From contig NZ_ATZF01000005.1 in NCBI RefSeq assembly GCF_000428065.1, positions 1 to 64,000 of the forward strand: a stretch of 64,000 nt of DNA, written 5' to 3'. Both the position numbers and the translations under genes were made by a program. This document shows, in pieces, positions 27,441 through 36,010 of this stretch (the first letter of the stretch is position 1; every line of letters begins with the position of its first letter). Below the pieces are notes generated by a model, which saw only the letters and a list, made by a program, of their open reading frames with translations, searched no databases and was not told the origin of the DNA. The DNA is from Shimazuella kribbensis DSM 45090 (GTDB taxonomy: Bacteria; Bacillota; Bacilli; Thermoactinomycetales; Thermoactinomycetaceae).

Positions 27441-28769
27441 TTAGTTCGCCAAGCCTAGATCGGTAGGATTATCTAGTAAAGTTTCTTTTAATTCATAGGT
27501 TTTACGCATGCAATGTTGGAATTTCTCTTCATCTTGTCCATTAAAGCAGCCGGCAAGGTTATACCAGATTTTCCATTCCATATCTCTATACTGGTATTTT
27601 TGAGCTATTTCTATCCCTTGTTCAAAGAAATGAATTGCTTTATTTGTATCATTCATCATTTGACAAAGTTCACCAGTTAGTACTAAATTGGAAATCAACT
27701 GGGGAGCATCTTGAAATTTTGTTGCATAGCGAATGGCATGCTGGAAGTATTCGAATGCTTCTGCCAATTTGTTTTGTTTTAAGTAGAGGACACCTGTACG
27801 GCTGTAAACCATGACCCAACGTTGGTCAATTGGTATTTTTTCTTCCAATTTTCGAGCCATGAGGAAAGCAGTTTCTGCCATCTCCCAATCTTTTTGTGCA
27901 GTATAGATAGTTCCAAGTACAATCCACAAATCAAACATGGCACTGTATTGTTTGTTGCGTCTTGCGATATCAATACCTTCAACTGCATATTCAATCGCTT
28001 CTTCAACGAGGCCTGTTCGACGAGATAATTCGGATCTCAGCCAATAGAAGCCTAAGGTAGTTTCAATATCGTCCAATTCATTTAAGAGGTGCCAAGAATC
28101 TTGTACCAATTGCATGGCTTCTGTAACGCGACCAAGTTTTTGTAGCATGATTCCTTTGTGTTTGTGCAGAAGATGTTTTACGTGTTGCATTTCACCTTCT
28201 TCATAAAATGCAAGAAGACCATCATTGATATATTCTAGTGCTTGATCCAAATTACCTTGATGGTTGCTACAAACTCCGAGTAAAAGGTAGCTAGCTGCTT
28301 CCATATTGTTTTCATGGTATGCATTTTGTTGTGCACTACGAAGTGCATTGTAAAAAGAACGTTCTGCTTGTTTCCATTTCTTTTTGGCCATATAGCATTT
28401 GCCTTTGTAGAAGTAGGCATGAGCGATATAAGGATGGCTATCATCTAACTTCAAATCTTCTAATTTAGCTAGAGCATCATCTACATATCCGATTTGACGG
28501 AGAGTAGAGATGGTTAATAAGGCAAATTTTACTCTTTTTAATTCTACTTGTTCTTGTACAAGCATTTCAGGTAATTTGCTCATTGGTAATTCTAATTTTT
28601 CAAGTAAATAAGTTACTTTTTCGGGGCTGACATGTGCTACTCCCCGTTCGATATTACTTACAGTTGCTGGGGAAATGTTTTCGTCTGCTAAGTCTTCTAA
28701 GCGCAGACCGCGTTCTTTACGAACTTTACGTATCACTTCCCCCATTTCATGTAGAGCTAGTGTTTTCAT
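27441..28769 (-). CDS. HTH-TPR transcriptional regulator (RRNPP/NprR-PlcR-like)
   Basis: A 442-residue protein with an N-terminal Xre-type helix-turn-helix (residues about 8-62: IRKVRKERGLRLEDLADENI and ATVSNIERGVAHVSPEK) followed by about seven to nine tetratricopeptide repeats (HAYFYKGKCYMAKKKWKQAE is typical). This is the architecture of RRNPP quorum-sensing regulators that bind short secreted peptides, or of sporulation-related orphan relatives. Length is near NprR (about 420). ATG 28769 with AGGTG upstream is chosen over the frame start at 28826. I see no pro-peptide gene directly downstream, where NprX-type genes usually lie; a divergent yihY is upstream. Confidence 0.8.
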   Translation of the reverse strand: MKTLALHEMGEVIRKVRKERGLRLEDLADENISPATVSNIERGVAHVSPEKVTYLLEKLELPMSKLPEMLVQEQVELKRVKFALLTISTLRQIGYVDDALAKLEDLKLDDSHPYIAHAYFYKGKCYMAKKKWKQAERSFYNALRSAQQNAYHENNMEAASYLLLGVCSNHQGNLDQALEYINDGLLAFYEEGEMQHVKHLLHKHKGIMLQKLGRVTEAMQLVQDSWHLLNELDDIETTLGFYWLRSELSRRTGLVEEAIEYAVEGIDIARRNKQYSAMFDLWIVLGTIYTAQKDWEMAETAFLMARKLEEKIPIDQRWVMVYSRTGVLYLKQNKLAEAFEYFQHAIRYATKFQDAPQLISNLVLTGELCQMMNDTNKAIHFFEQGIEIAQKYQYRDMEWKIWYNLAGCFNGQDEEKFQHCMRKTYELKETLLDNPTDLGLAN

Positions 28770-28924
28770 TTTTATCACCTCAACGGAAAAGTTTGGACAT
28801 AAATATATTAAACTTTTATAAAACAAAAGAAAACCGAGTTTTAAAAATATTACACAGATTTCAAAAGATTAACGTGCGGTGTTTCAGTCAATATTGAAGA
28901 TGAGAGAAACTGGAGGTAAGACTT

Positions 28925-29743
28925 TTGGTACATTTATTAAAAACCATAATTTACCGAGTAAGGGATAATCAAGTTTTTGATACTGCTGCACAACTTTCCT
29001 ACTATATTTTACTATCCTTTTTTCCATTTCTATTACTTGCTGTGACGTTGATCGGATATTTACCTTATAGTAGTGAAAATGTACTGTCCGTATTAAAACC
29101 AGTCATTCCCGCCAGCACCTATCATTTAATTGAAAGTAATTTGGTTAGTATTTTAGATGAGCAAAATGGAGGGCTGCTCTCTTTTAGTATTATTACAACC
29201 CTTTATACAGCATCACTTGCCTTTCAATCGATTATTCGCAGTTTGGACCAAGCGTATGATGTCAAAGATAATCGAAGTTTTTGGAAAGCAGCACTTTTGG
29301 GCTTTTTCCTCATGTTCGGAATTCTTGCAGGACTTTTAGTCAGTCTTGGATTATCCGTATTCGGACAAATTTTGGCTAGTTATTTTTTAGGTAAGATTAC
29401 TCTATCTGCTTGGTTTGTTCATCTATGGATCTATGTTCGGTGGTTTATCAGCAGTGCTTTGGTGTTTGTTGTACTGCTAAGTCTTTATGTTATGGCACCA
29501 CATACAAAAGTACCATTGGTCAAAGCATTACCAGGTGCTATATTTGCGACAATTGGATGGCAACTTAGTTCTTTTGCATTTTCCTACTATGCATCCTTTA
29601 ACAATTATTCACTTGTTTATGGAAACTTAGGAGGAATCATTATTCTGACAGGTTGGTTTTATATATCCTCTTTGGTACTTATTATTGGAGGAAATATAAA
29701 TGCAGCCATGTCAGAAGAAAAGAAACCTACAAAGCGAGACTAG
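28925..29743 (+). CDS. YihY/BrkB family inner-membrane protein
   Basis: A 272-residue polytopic membrane protein with six hydrophobic segments. It matches the YihY/virulence factor BrkB family: DTAAQLSYYILLSFFPFLLL near the N-terminus, then AFQSIIRSLDQAYDV and the late YGNLGGIIILTGWFYISSL. Family members are mistakenly called ribonuclease BN; their function is not settled. The start is TTG 28925, eight bases after GGAGG. Its last codons and stop lie inside the inverted copy of the dispersed repeat (29731-29773), so the repeat seems to supply the C-terminal K-R-D and stop. Confidence 0.85.
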   Translation: MVHLLKTIIYRVRDNQVFDTAAQLSYYILLSFFPFLLLAVTLIGYLPYSSENVLSVLKPVIPASTYHLIESNLVSILDEQNGGLLSFSIITTLYTASLAFQSIIRSLDQAYDVKDNRSFWKAALLGFFLMFGILAGLLVSLGLSVFGQILASYFLGKITLSAWFVHLWIYVRWFISSALVFVVLLSLYVMAPHTKVPLVKALPGAIFATIGWQLSSFAFSYYASFNNYSLVYGNLGGIIILTGWFYISSLVLIIGGNINAAMSEEKKPTKRD

Positions 29744-29870
29744 GAGCAGAGCGACGTAGCGAGACTTGTGCCCTTATCCCAAGCTCCCAAATAGAAATGG
29801 TTAAAAGATTTATTAACTCATAGCCTAAAAAATTCGAATTGTCTTGGTGCAAAGCGAGACTTATGATCAA
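29731..29870 (-). repeat. Dispersed intergenic repeat, inverted copy
   Basis: The reverse complement of 29731-29773 matches 36950-36992 at 40 of 43 positions (GGGCACAAG..TCGCTA.GTCGCT core). A second fragment at 29841-29870 carries the AGTCTCGCTTTGCA.CAAG end of the same unit. The copy is thus split by about 70 bases. It overlaps the yihY stop codon. Confidence 0.8.
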
Positions 29871-30073
29871 GGCTTGGATGAGTGCTTAGGTTATTTCTTC
29901 TCTTTGTTCGGAAATCCTCTTTCTATTGAGGTCAAATAGTGACTATTCTTCTACAATTGATTGCAAAAACCTATTTTGAACCCAAAAAGTAAGATATTTA
30001 TCAAGATTTCTTTGCTTTGTGTTAAGATAAATCTAAAAATGAATGGATGTTTCGATCGAAAGGATGGTAGAAG
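29871..30073. other. Intergenic stretch
   Basis: AT-rich sequence with no recognisable gene. It must hold the promoter of the AI-2E family gene; TTGATTGC..AAAGTAAGATAT near 29956-29997 is only a weak candidate. Confidence 0.3.
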
Positions 30074-31165
30074 TTGCCACAAACTAAGTTTTTCCGAACA
30101 TTATATGCCATCATTTTCTTGCTTCTGATCGTTTTACTTGGAAGTAAAGTAAGTTTTGTTTTTCGTCCTATTGTTGTCTTCGTACAAACTTTGTTTTTTC
30201 CATTTTTGATCTCAGGTGTACTGTTTTATCTGTTTCGCCCCATTGTCGCGTTTATGGTTCGATTTAAAATCCCAAAAGGAATCTCGATTTTGCTTATTTA
30301 TGCAGTGATTGTTGGAGCCTTTGTTTTATTAGGATTCTCTATTGGACCCGTTCTTGGAAATCAATTTGAAGCGCTCATCAGTAATTTTCCTAGTATGCTA
30401 GAGACTGCGAAGAAGCAATTCATTGAATTAAACCATAATCCATGGGTAAATAAGTATGTGGATTGGAATGTGATTTCCGACAGCGTCATCAATTATTTAA
30501 AAACGAGTTACACGACCATTGGTACAAACTTAGCCGGTTTTTTTGGTATTATAACGAACATCATTCTTGTGTTCGTGACTGTTCCATTTATTTTGTATTA
30601 CATGTTAAAAGAGGGAGAAAAAGCGGCGCCATATATGCTTCGAATCTTGCCAGAACGTGAGCGTGAGCATGGGGTATCGATCTTACATGATCTCAATCAT
30701 GCTCTTAGTTCTTATATCAAAGGTCAAGTTCTAGTAGCCATTACAATCGGATTGATTGTGTTCATCGGTTATCTCATTATTGGAATGCCATATGCCTTAT
30801 TGCTTGCGATTTTTGCAATGTTTGTCAATGTCATACCTTATATTGGACCGCTGATTGGACTAGTACCAGCTGCTATCGTCGCTTCGATCCACTCTCCTTC
30901 CATGATTCTCAAAGTATTAATCGTTGCAGTGATTGCCCAGCAGGTGGAAGGAAACTTCGTTACACCTAGGGTCATGGGAAAAAACTTAAATGTACATCCA
31001 CTGACAATCATTCTGCTGTTACTTGTTGCAGGGAGCCTTGCAGGCTTTTTAGGCATGCTGCTCGCCATCCCGACGTATGCAGTTTTGAAAGTAGTGGTGA
31101 GCCATGTGTATCAGCTCATAAAGTTACGAAATCAAGAGAAAAAGATACTTTCTGTAGAAGAATAA
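30074..31165 (+). CDS. AI-2E family transporter (permease)
   Basis: A 363-residue membrane protein with eight or so hydrophobic segments, matching the AI-2E/PerM-type transporter family: IILVFVTVPFILYYMLKEGE in the middle, the conserved ALSSYIKGQVLVA segment, and GMPYALLLAIFAMFVNVIPYIGPLIG. Some members export autoinducer-2, others act as Na+/Li+(K+)/H+ antiporters; the substrate here is unknown. The start is TTG (LPQTK..) after AAAGGATGG. It is probably transcribed alone and ends at the terminator at 31226. Confidence 0.85.
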   Translation: MPQTKFFRTLYAIIFLLLIVLLGSKVSFVFRPIVVFVQTLFFPFLISGVLFYLFRPIVAFMVRFKIPKGISILLIYAVIVGAFVLLGFSIGPVLGNQFEALISNFPSMLETAKKQFIELNHNPWVNKYVDWNVISDSVINYLKTSYTTIGTNLAGFFGIITNIILVFVTVPFILYYMLKEGEKAAPYMLRILPEREREHGVSILHDLNHALSSYIKGQVLVAITIGLIVFIGYLIIGMPYALLLAIFAMFVNVIPYIGPLIGLVPAAIVASIHSPSMILKVLIVAVIAQQVEGNFVTPRVMGKNLNVHPLTIILLLLVAGSLAGFLGMLLAIPTYAVLKVVVSHVYQLIKLRNQEKKILSVEE

Positions 31166-31225
31166 GACTAATCTCATTATAATTAAATTTATTATAAAAA
31201 GATATAGTTTTAAAAATTTTAAATG

Positions 31226-31257
31226 AAAACCCGATCCTCTATGGATCGGGTTTTTCT
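31226..31257. terminator. Bidirectional terminator
   Basis: AAAACCCGATCC / GGATCGGGTTTTT stem between the convergent transporter and hydrolase genes. Confidence 0.85.
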
Positions 31258-32822
31258 TAGCGATGATTACAACTCATATTTGGGCTATCGTTTTGACCTG
31301 TTAAGAGTGGATAAGGGTTCCCTATTTCGTATTCCTTTTGACCGGGATTTTTGAAATAGACTTCAAAGTGCAAATGAGCCCCTGTACTGTAGACGATTCC
31401 TTGAGCACCACCAGATTTTGCAATTACTTGACCTTTAATTACTTTCTGTCCTTTCTTGACATTAACAGAGATCATATGCAAATATCTGGATCGAAAATCT
31501 TTTGTTGTTGATGCTCCATTTACATTAAAGACCATAGGTCCATGATCCACTACCAATGCGTTTCCAATTAATCCATCAATGGTATGTTCTACAACAGTAC
31601 CATCTGCTACAGACACAACAGCAGAGCCTGTCGGAATTGGCATATCTACACCATAATGGAATTTTATTTTACCTGTAACAGGGTGGACTCGGCATCCAAA
31701 GCGTGAACCTCCACCTGGTATGGTTACCTTTGTTGTAGTGGGCATTGGCAGAGTTCCACCAGCCATTATCAAATTACCAAACTGTACGGTTCCATCTCCT
31801 CCTCCAAGGATTTCACTTGCTCTTACTTCGACTTTTTGTACGTAATCCCATGTAACATCATCACTGCTTGTATACTTGTCTGGAGCGGTGTAAAAAATTG
31901 CGCAGCTGAGAGGGAAAGAAAATGTCCCAATCGTCATACTCTTTTTTTCTTTTTTCTCTTGTGCTGTTTTGACACATTGTCCCGAACTTCTAGAGCTATC
32001 CGATTGAAGACGGTATTGTTCTGCTATTTGTTTTGCTTTTGCATCCAGCCATTTTTTCACTGTATCCATCGTAACAACCAAGTCAACTTTATTATCTGGT
32101 TCCTGTGGTTTCTCGACAGGTGTAACTTGGTTTTCTTTTTTATACTGTTCGTAGTATCCCAATACTCTTCCTGGGTATTTCACTGTTTCTGAGTATGGAT
32201 TGGAGACCCCGCCTGGTCCGCCGTTGTAGCACATTAAAGCCTTTCTTGTTTCTTTGAACATTCTAAAACAATCCGCAAGAACTTTTGTACCTACTTCAAT
32301 ATTGATGTTTGGATCAAATCCATCACGATCTGCATTGTATCCCATGGAGCTAAAGTTACAAGGCATAACTTGCATATATCCCCTAGCTCCTACCCCGCAA
32401 TCGGAGACCGCTCCTGAGTTGGAAGTTCTATTCCAACTACTCTCTGCTTGAATAAGAGCTGCGACTAAAACGGCGTCTAGATTACGTTTTTTCGACCAAT
32501 CGTTGATAATTTTTAAGACTGTTGGATCTTTATCTTTTAAAGATACTTCTGCTCCAGTATTAAGTGCTTTCATATGGGTTTCATATTCAGGAGATAACTG
32601 GTGTACTGCTGCTAGTATATTCCACGGAACACTGGGGTATTTAGCCGCTATTTCTTGGTACATTGCTTGGAAAGGTATATCTTTTTGTTCAGGTGCTTCG
32701 TCGGGTTTGTTATAGTTGTTGTTGTTCCCAAGTAATATGATGACGAAAAAGGATAATGTACCTATCAAAGTAATTACAATGCCGACGAGAAATACAGATA
32801 TGCTGCTAATTGTTTTACTCAT
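31257..32822 (-). CDS. Membrane-anchored lytic transglycosylase (SLT) fused to M23 peptidase, VirB1/CwlT-like
   Basis: A 521-residue protein. An N-terminal membrane helix (residues about 10-33) is followed by an SLT domain (catalytic Glu in LVAALIQAESSWN near residue 127, then RGYMQVMP and CYNGGPGG), a linker, and a C-terminal M23 zinc endopeptidase (HYGVDMPIPTGS gives H-x3-D, TGAHLHFEV gives H-x-H). Such two-enzyme hydrolases open the peptidoglycan for Gram-positive type IV secretion/conjugation machines, acting outside the membrane. The paired TcpC-like gene supports that role. Its ATG overlaps the stop of the 39-residue peptide gene, whose sequence resembles this protein's own anchor. Confidence 0.85.
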   Translation of the reverse strand: MSKTISSISVFLVGIVITLIGTLSFFVIILLGNNNNYNKPDEAPEQKDIPFQAMYQEIAAKYPSVPWNILAAVHQLSPEYETHMKALNTGAEVSLKDKDPTVLKIINDWSKKRNLDAVLVAALIQAESSWNRTSNSGAVSDCGVGARGYMQVMPCNFSSMGYNADRDGFDPNINIEVGTKVLADCFRMFKETRKALMCYNGGPGGVSNPYSETVKYPGRVLGYYEQYKKENQVTPVEKPQEPDNKVDLVVTMDTVKKWLDAKAKQIAEQYRLQSDSSRSSGQCVKTAQEKKEKKSMTIGTFSFPLSCAIFYTAPDKYTSSDDVTWDYVQKVEVRASEILGGGDGTVQFGNLIMAGGTLPMPTTTKVTIPGGGSRFGCRVHPVTGKIKFHYGVDMPIPTGSAVVSVADGTVVEHTIDGLIGNALVVDHGPMVFNVNGASTTKDFRSRYLHMISVNVKKGQKVIKGQVIAKSGGAQGIVYSTGAHLHFEVYFKNPGQKEYEIGNPYPLLTGQNDSPNMSCNHR

Positions 32823-32938
32823 GTGTTGTTGCCCCCTAGTACCATTATGACAAGAGAGGCTATTACACCTATGGTACCAATTACAGCGGCGACCAAAAAT
32901 ATGCTGCTAACTGTCCTACTCGTGGATGACTGACTCAT
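32819..32938 (-). CDS. 39-residue single-pass membrane peptide, paralogue of the hydrolase's anchor
   Basis: A short gene between two overlaps: it begins inside the 3' end of the TcpC-like gene (GGGGG seven bases upstream of its ATG at 32938) and its TGA overlaps the ATG of the SLT-M23 gene. The peptide (MSQSSTSRTVSSIFLVAAVI then a hydrophobic run ending LVIMVLGGNNT) aligns with residues 1-36 of the following hydrolase (MSKTISSISVFLVGIV ... ILLGNNNN). It is thus a stand-alone duplicate of that membrane anchor. Good ribosome site and tight coupling suggest it is made. Role unknown; perhaps an assembly partner in the same membrane complex. Confidence 0.65.
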   Translation of the reverse strand: MSQSSTSRTVSSIFLVAAVIGTIGVIASLVIMVLGGNNT

Positions 32939-33473
32939 CGTGTATCCCCACCACTTTCCAACCCGTACCATCTGGGATGATGTTGTAAATATATATATAA
33001 GTTGTATCTACTTTTTGTCCTTGTTTAGTTGTTAGTGTCACATCAATCGGTACCGTAAGATTATCATGTTTGTAACCTACATAAATATCAGTAATATAAA
33101 TTTTGCGAATTTCAATATTGGTAATCGTCGGAGAACCATTTTTAAATAATGCCATTTGTTCGTTATATAGCTCGGGAGACATGAGATTTTTGACGCTTTC
33201 AATATGTGCGGTAGGTTTACTTGGATTATAAGTTAGGTATTTTGTAGTAAAATCGCGAGCAAATGCTTTGATCGAATTATTTTTGCTTTGACTCAGATCC
33301 TCACTATTTACATTCCCTTTGGCTTCGATTTCTTCTTGGGAAGGAGTGTCACTTGTAACAGGTGGATTGTTCGTCTGCGGTTTTTGTTCTTCGTCATCTG
33401 CGAATATCCAAGAAAGCAGAAATAGTCCTAAAACACCAACACCAATAATGAGAACGAGGATTTTTTTATTCAT
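32916..33473 (-). CDS. TcpC-like membrane-anchored protein of the secretion locus
   Basis: A 185-residue protein with an N-terminal membrane helix (KKILVLIIGVGVLGLFLLSW, residues 3-22), an acidic Ser/Thr/Pro-rich linker and an extracellular NTF2-like domain (from AFARDFTTKYLTYNPSKPT at about residue 70 to GTGWKVVGIHDE near the end). That layout matches one half of TcpC/VirB8-type proteins. It is first in a three-gene overlapping unit with the small anchor peptide and the SLT-M23 hydrolase. The family call is by layout, not by strong motifs. Confidence 0.6.
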   Translation of the reverse strand: MNKKILVLIIGVGVLGLFLLSWIFADDEEQKPQTNNPPVTSDTPSQEEIEAKGNVNSEDLSQSKNNSIKAFARDFTTKYLTYNPSKPTAHIESVKNLMSPELYNEQMALFKNGSPTITNIEIRKIYITDIYVGYKHDNLTVPIDVTLTTKQGQKVDTTYIYIYNIIPDGTGWKVVGIHDESVIHE

Positions 33474-33661
33474 CGTATTTCCCCTCTATCCGTAAATTGA
33501 AAATAACAATTAATGACAAACATTGTTTTGTTATCTCTAAGTATAAAGAAAATCGACAAATTCGGCTATAAATTTTCTTTTATTGTTACTAGTAAGAAGG
33601 GAGCAAATCTTATAAAATAAAGGTAATCAACGTCGTCGGTTTAGAGATGAAGGAATCCGCC

Positions 33662-33949
33662 ATGGACCAGTTTTCTGTTGAGAAGAAGTCCACCACGGAC
33701 AAGAAGGGCAAGAAGATGTCCCGCTGCAAGAAGGTTCTGATCGGCGTGGGCGTCGGCATCCTGCTGATGGTGTCGAGCTTCCTCTCCAACCTCTACCTGG
33801 CCAACCAGGCCACCCAGGCTCCCGAAGGGAACCGGAACCCGGCTGTGACCCAGCCGGCCAAGCCGTCCCCGACCGTCCCCGAGCGTACGGACAACATTCC
33901 CGAGTCGGAGTACGAGGGAGTCCCGATCACCAGCGACGTCGTCAAGTGA
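33662..33949 (+). CDS. GC-rich orphan membrane-anchored small protein (95 aa)
   Basis: A 95-residue protein with a Lys-rich cytoplasmic N-terminus (KKSTTDKKGKKMSRCKK), one membrane helix (VLIGVGVGILLMVSSFLSNL, about residues 30-49) and a Pro/Thr-rich tail that should lie outside (PAVTQPAKPSPTVPERTDN). ATG 33662 has GAAGGA seven bases upstream and is preferred over the in-frame ATG at 33647. The 60 bases 33721-33780 have 37 G/C, whereas both flanks are AT-rich. It lies between the small secretion locus and pncB, in an intergenic region, like the other five GC-rich ORFs. Family not recognised. Confidence 0.55.
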   Translation: MDQFSVEKKSTTDKKGKKMSRCKKVLIGVGVGILLMVSSFLSNLYLANQATQAPEGNRNPAVTQPAKPSPTVPERTDNIPESEYEGVPITSDVVK

Positions 33950-34038
33950 CCTGAGGGTCACACTGTCCCGTATTGTCGAGCCTCGAAAGAGCGTGCTCCA
34001 ACCCGGGGCACCAGCATACAATGAGATCCCATATAAAT

Positions 34039-34075
34039 AAAAAAGGCTAATGCCATATCGCATTAGCCTTTTTTC
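34039..34075. terminator. Terminator at the end of pncB
   Basis: AAAAAAGGCTAATGC / GCATTAGCCTTTTTT palindrome, touching the pncB stop; usable in both directions, including for the GC-rich gene. Confidence 0.85.
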
Positions 34076-35517
34076 TATCGATGTACTTCCGTATATATAC
34101 TTTCAATCATTGCTTGTTTTTGTTCCCAAAGCTGCTTGGATAAATCCACATGATATTCTTCTGGATTTAGGATGCGCAATTGCTCGTCCCAAAACAATTG
34201 GATTTGTTCTTGATGGTATTTACGACTCTCCGCTAGCGTTGGTAAGGAAGTGACCAATTTTCCTTGTCGAAGCAATGGTTGAAGCAGAGGAATCGCAAGA
34301 TAGTTGGTGACGATTTTTTGTTTGTAGGGATGGTCTGGATGAAATAAGGTGAGTGGCTCTTCTTCTTTGAGCAATTGTTCATAAGAAGCAATCCAGTCTC
34401 CTTTTGCTTTGCCAGTTTCTCTATCGATGATTCGGAAGATCGTTTTTCGGCCCGGGGTCGATATTTTGGCAGGGTTAGAAGAAATTTTGATGGTTGGTTC
34501 CCATGTACCATCGTTTTCTTTTGCTACCATTTTGTACACAGCCCCTAGTGCTGGTTGATCATAGGCCGTGATGAGTTTGGTACCAACACCCCAGCCATCA
34601 ATTTTTGCCCCTTGTTGCTTGAGATTTAAAATCGTTTCCTCATCTAAATCACTACTAGCAATAATTTTTGTAGAAGTGAGACCTGCTTCATCGAGCATAC
34701 TGCGGGCTTGTTTGGACAAGTATGCTAGATCCCCGCTATCGAGGCGTATCCCTACCAATTCATGTCCTTTTTCGCGAAGTTCCAGTCCCACTTGAATCGC
34801 ATGTGGGACACCACTGCGTAATGTATCGTATGTGTCTACCAGTAACACAGATGAATTAGGAAAAGCGAAGGCATATGCACGAAATGCTTCTAATTCGCTT
34901 GGGAAATCTTGAACCCAAGCATGAGCATGTGTTCCACTCGTAGGGATATCGAATCGTTGCCCTGCAAGCAAATTGGAAGTGGCATCAAAACCAGCAAGAT
35001 AAGTGGCTCTCGCTCCCCATAGTGCGGCATCTTGCTCTTGTGCGCGTCTGCTACCAAATTCCATTAAGGTGTCGTGTGGGGCAATATGACGAATACGAGC
35101 TGCTTTTGTAGCTACTAAAGTCTGATAGCCGATAAAATTTAAAAGTGCTGTCTCTACGAGGTGCAGTTCAAAAATGGTCCCATCTAACCGAAGAAGAGGC
35201 TCCTCAGCAAATACAATGGCCCCTTCTGTAAGTGCATCGACATCTGCTTGAAAACGAAACTGTCTCAAGTAATCAAAAAAATCAGCTTCAAAATCTGGGC
35301 AGTTTATTTGTAGATAATCGATATCTTCTTCCGTAAATTGGAGATGCTCCAGATATTCTACTGCTCGTTCCAGTCCTGCGAATACAGCGTATCCATTGCC
35401 AAAAGGAAGCGATCGAAAAAATAGTTCAAACGAACGGCGATGGGTATGAGTTCCATTTTTCCAATGTGCGTACATCATCGTAAGTTGATATTTATCGGTA
35501 TGTAGTGAGATAGACAT
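34075..35517 (-). CDS. pncB: Nicotinate phosphoribosyltransferase
   Basis: A 480-residue NAPRTase of NAD salvage, joining nicotinate and PRPP with ATP use. Family segments are LHTDKYQLTMMYAHWKNGTH at the start, LMEFGSRRAQEQDAALWGAR (PRPP site area), GTHAHAWVQDFPSE with the conserved His, and GIRLDSGDLAYLS plus IIASSDLDEETI. Length fits the Bacillus YueK type (about 490). TAGGAGC precedes the ATG. The JAMM protein gene ends nine bases upstream, so they are probably co-transcribed. Confidence 0.93.
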   Translation of the reverse strand: MSISLHTDKYQLTMMYAHWKNGTHTHRRSFELFFRSLPFGNGYAVFAGLERAVEYLEHLQFTEEDIDYLQINCPDFEADFFDYLRQFRFQADVDALTEGAIVFAEEPLLRLDGTIFELHLVETALLNFIGYQTLVATKAARIRHIAPHDTLMEFGSRRAQEQDAALWGARATYLAGFDATSNLLAGQRFDIPTSGTHAHAWVQDFPSELEAFRAYAFAFPNSSVLLVDTYDTLRSGVPHAIQVGLELREKGHELVGIRLDSGDLAYLSKQARSMLDEAGLTSTKIIASSDLDEETILNLKQQGAKIDGWGVGTKLITAYDQPALGAVYKMVAKENDGTWEPTIKISSNPAKISTPGRKTIFRIIDRETGKAKGDWIASYEQLLKEEEPLTLFHPDHPYKQKIVTNYLAIPLLQPLLRQGKLVTSLPTLAESRKYHQEQIQLFWDEQLRILNPEEYHVDLSKQLWEQKQAMIESIYTEVHR

Positions 35518-35526
35518 GATGAGCTC

Positions 35527-35940
35527 CTAGTAGATGATTTCATAGATAAGTGGGTTGATTTCCCCGCTTTGTATTTGAAATGCACTTAATTTTTTTTGGG
35601 CTTCACGAAAGGAAAGAATCCAACAGCTTAGTTCGGGCCTTTCCCAATATTTTGCGTCTGATTTTGATGGATATGCAGGCAAATGTGGATGAGTATGTAT
35701 GATTCCAAGACAACCTAATTGATGAGACCTTATCTGCTTCATCGTTTCCCAGTATACCTCAGGTAAATAACCAAAGGAGCAGGGAGAAGGATCCAAAATT
35801 TTCAAAGGGAAAAAATGGGTTATTTCTCGGCCGGCTCCTGCCAAAAAACCATAACCTTCAGCAGGAAGTTGTTCATAGCAATATGCGGTTAATTCCGAAA
35901 TTACCTTGCTATGAATCGATAAATGGTGGGATACCCCCAA
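35527..35940 (-). CDS. JAMM/MPN metalloprotease-like protein (Mov34 family)
   Basis: A 137-residue JAB1/MPN domain protein. The zinc signature is visible: Glu in the PAEGYGFLAG segment near residue 23, and HTHPHLPAYPSKSDAKYW, giving H-x-H and S-x2-D. Bacterial members are isopeptidase-like and act in sulfur-carrier processing or unknown pathways. TTG 35940 with AAGGAG nine bases upstream is preferred to the long frame up to 36012, which would run into the divergent DUF72 gene. It lies just upstream of pncB on the same strand. Confidence 0.75.
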   Translation of the reverse strand: MGVSHHLSIHSKVISELTAYCYEQLPAEGYGFLAGAGREITHFFPLKILDPSPCSFGYLPEVYWETMKQIRSHQLGCLGIIHTHPHLPAYPSKSDAKYWERPELSCWILSFREAQKKLSAFQIQSGEINPLIYEIIY

Positions 35941-36010
35941 TCTTTGTCGCTCCTTTCTTACATTCCTGTGATAGAATAAAAATAACTTTTTAACTAGTGA
36001 GGCAACCATC

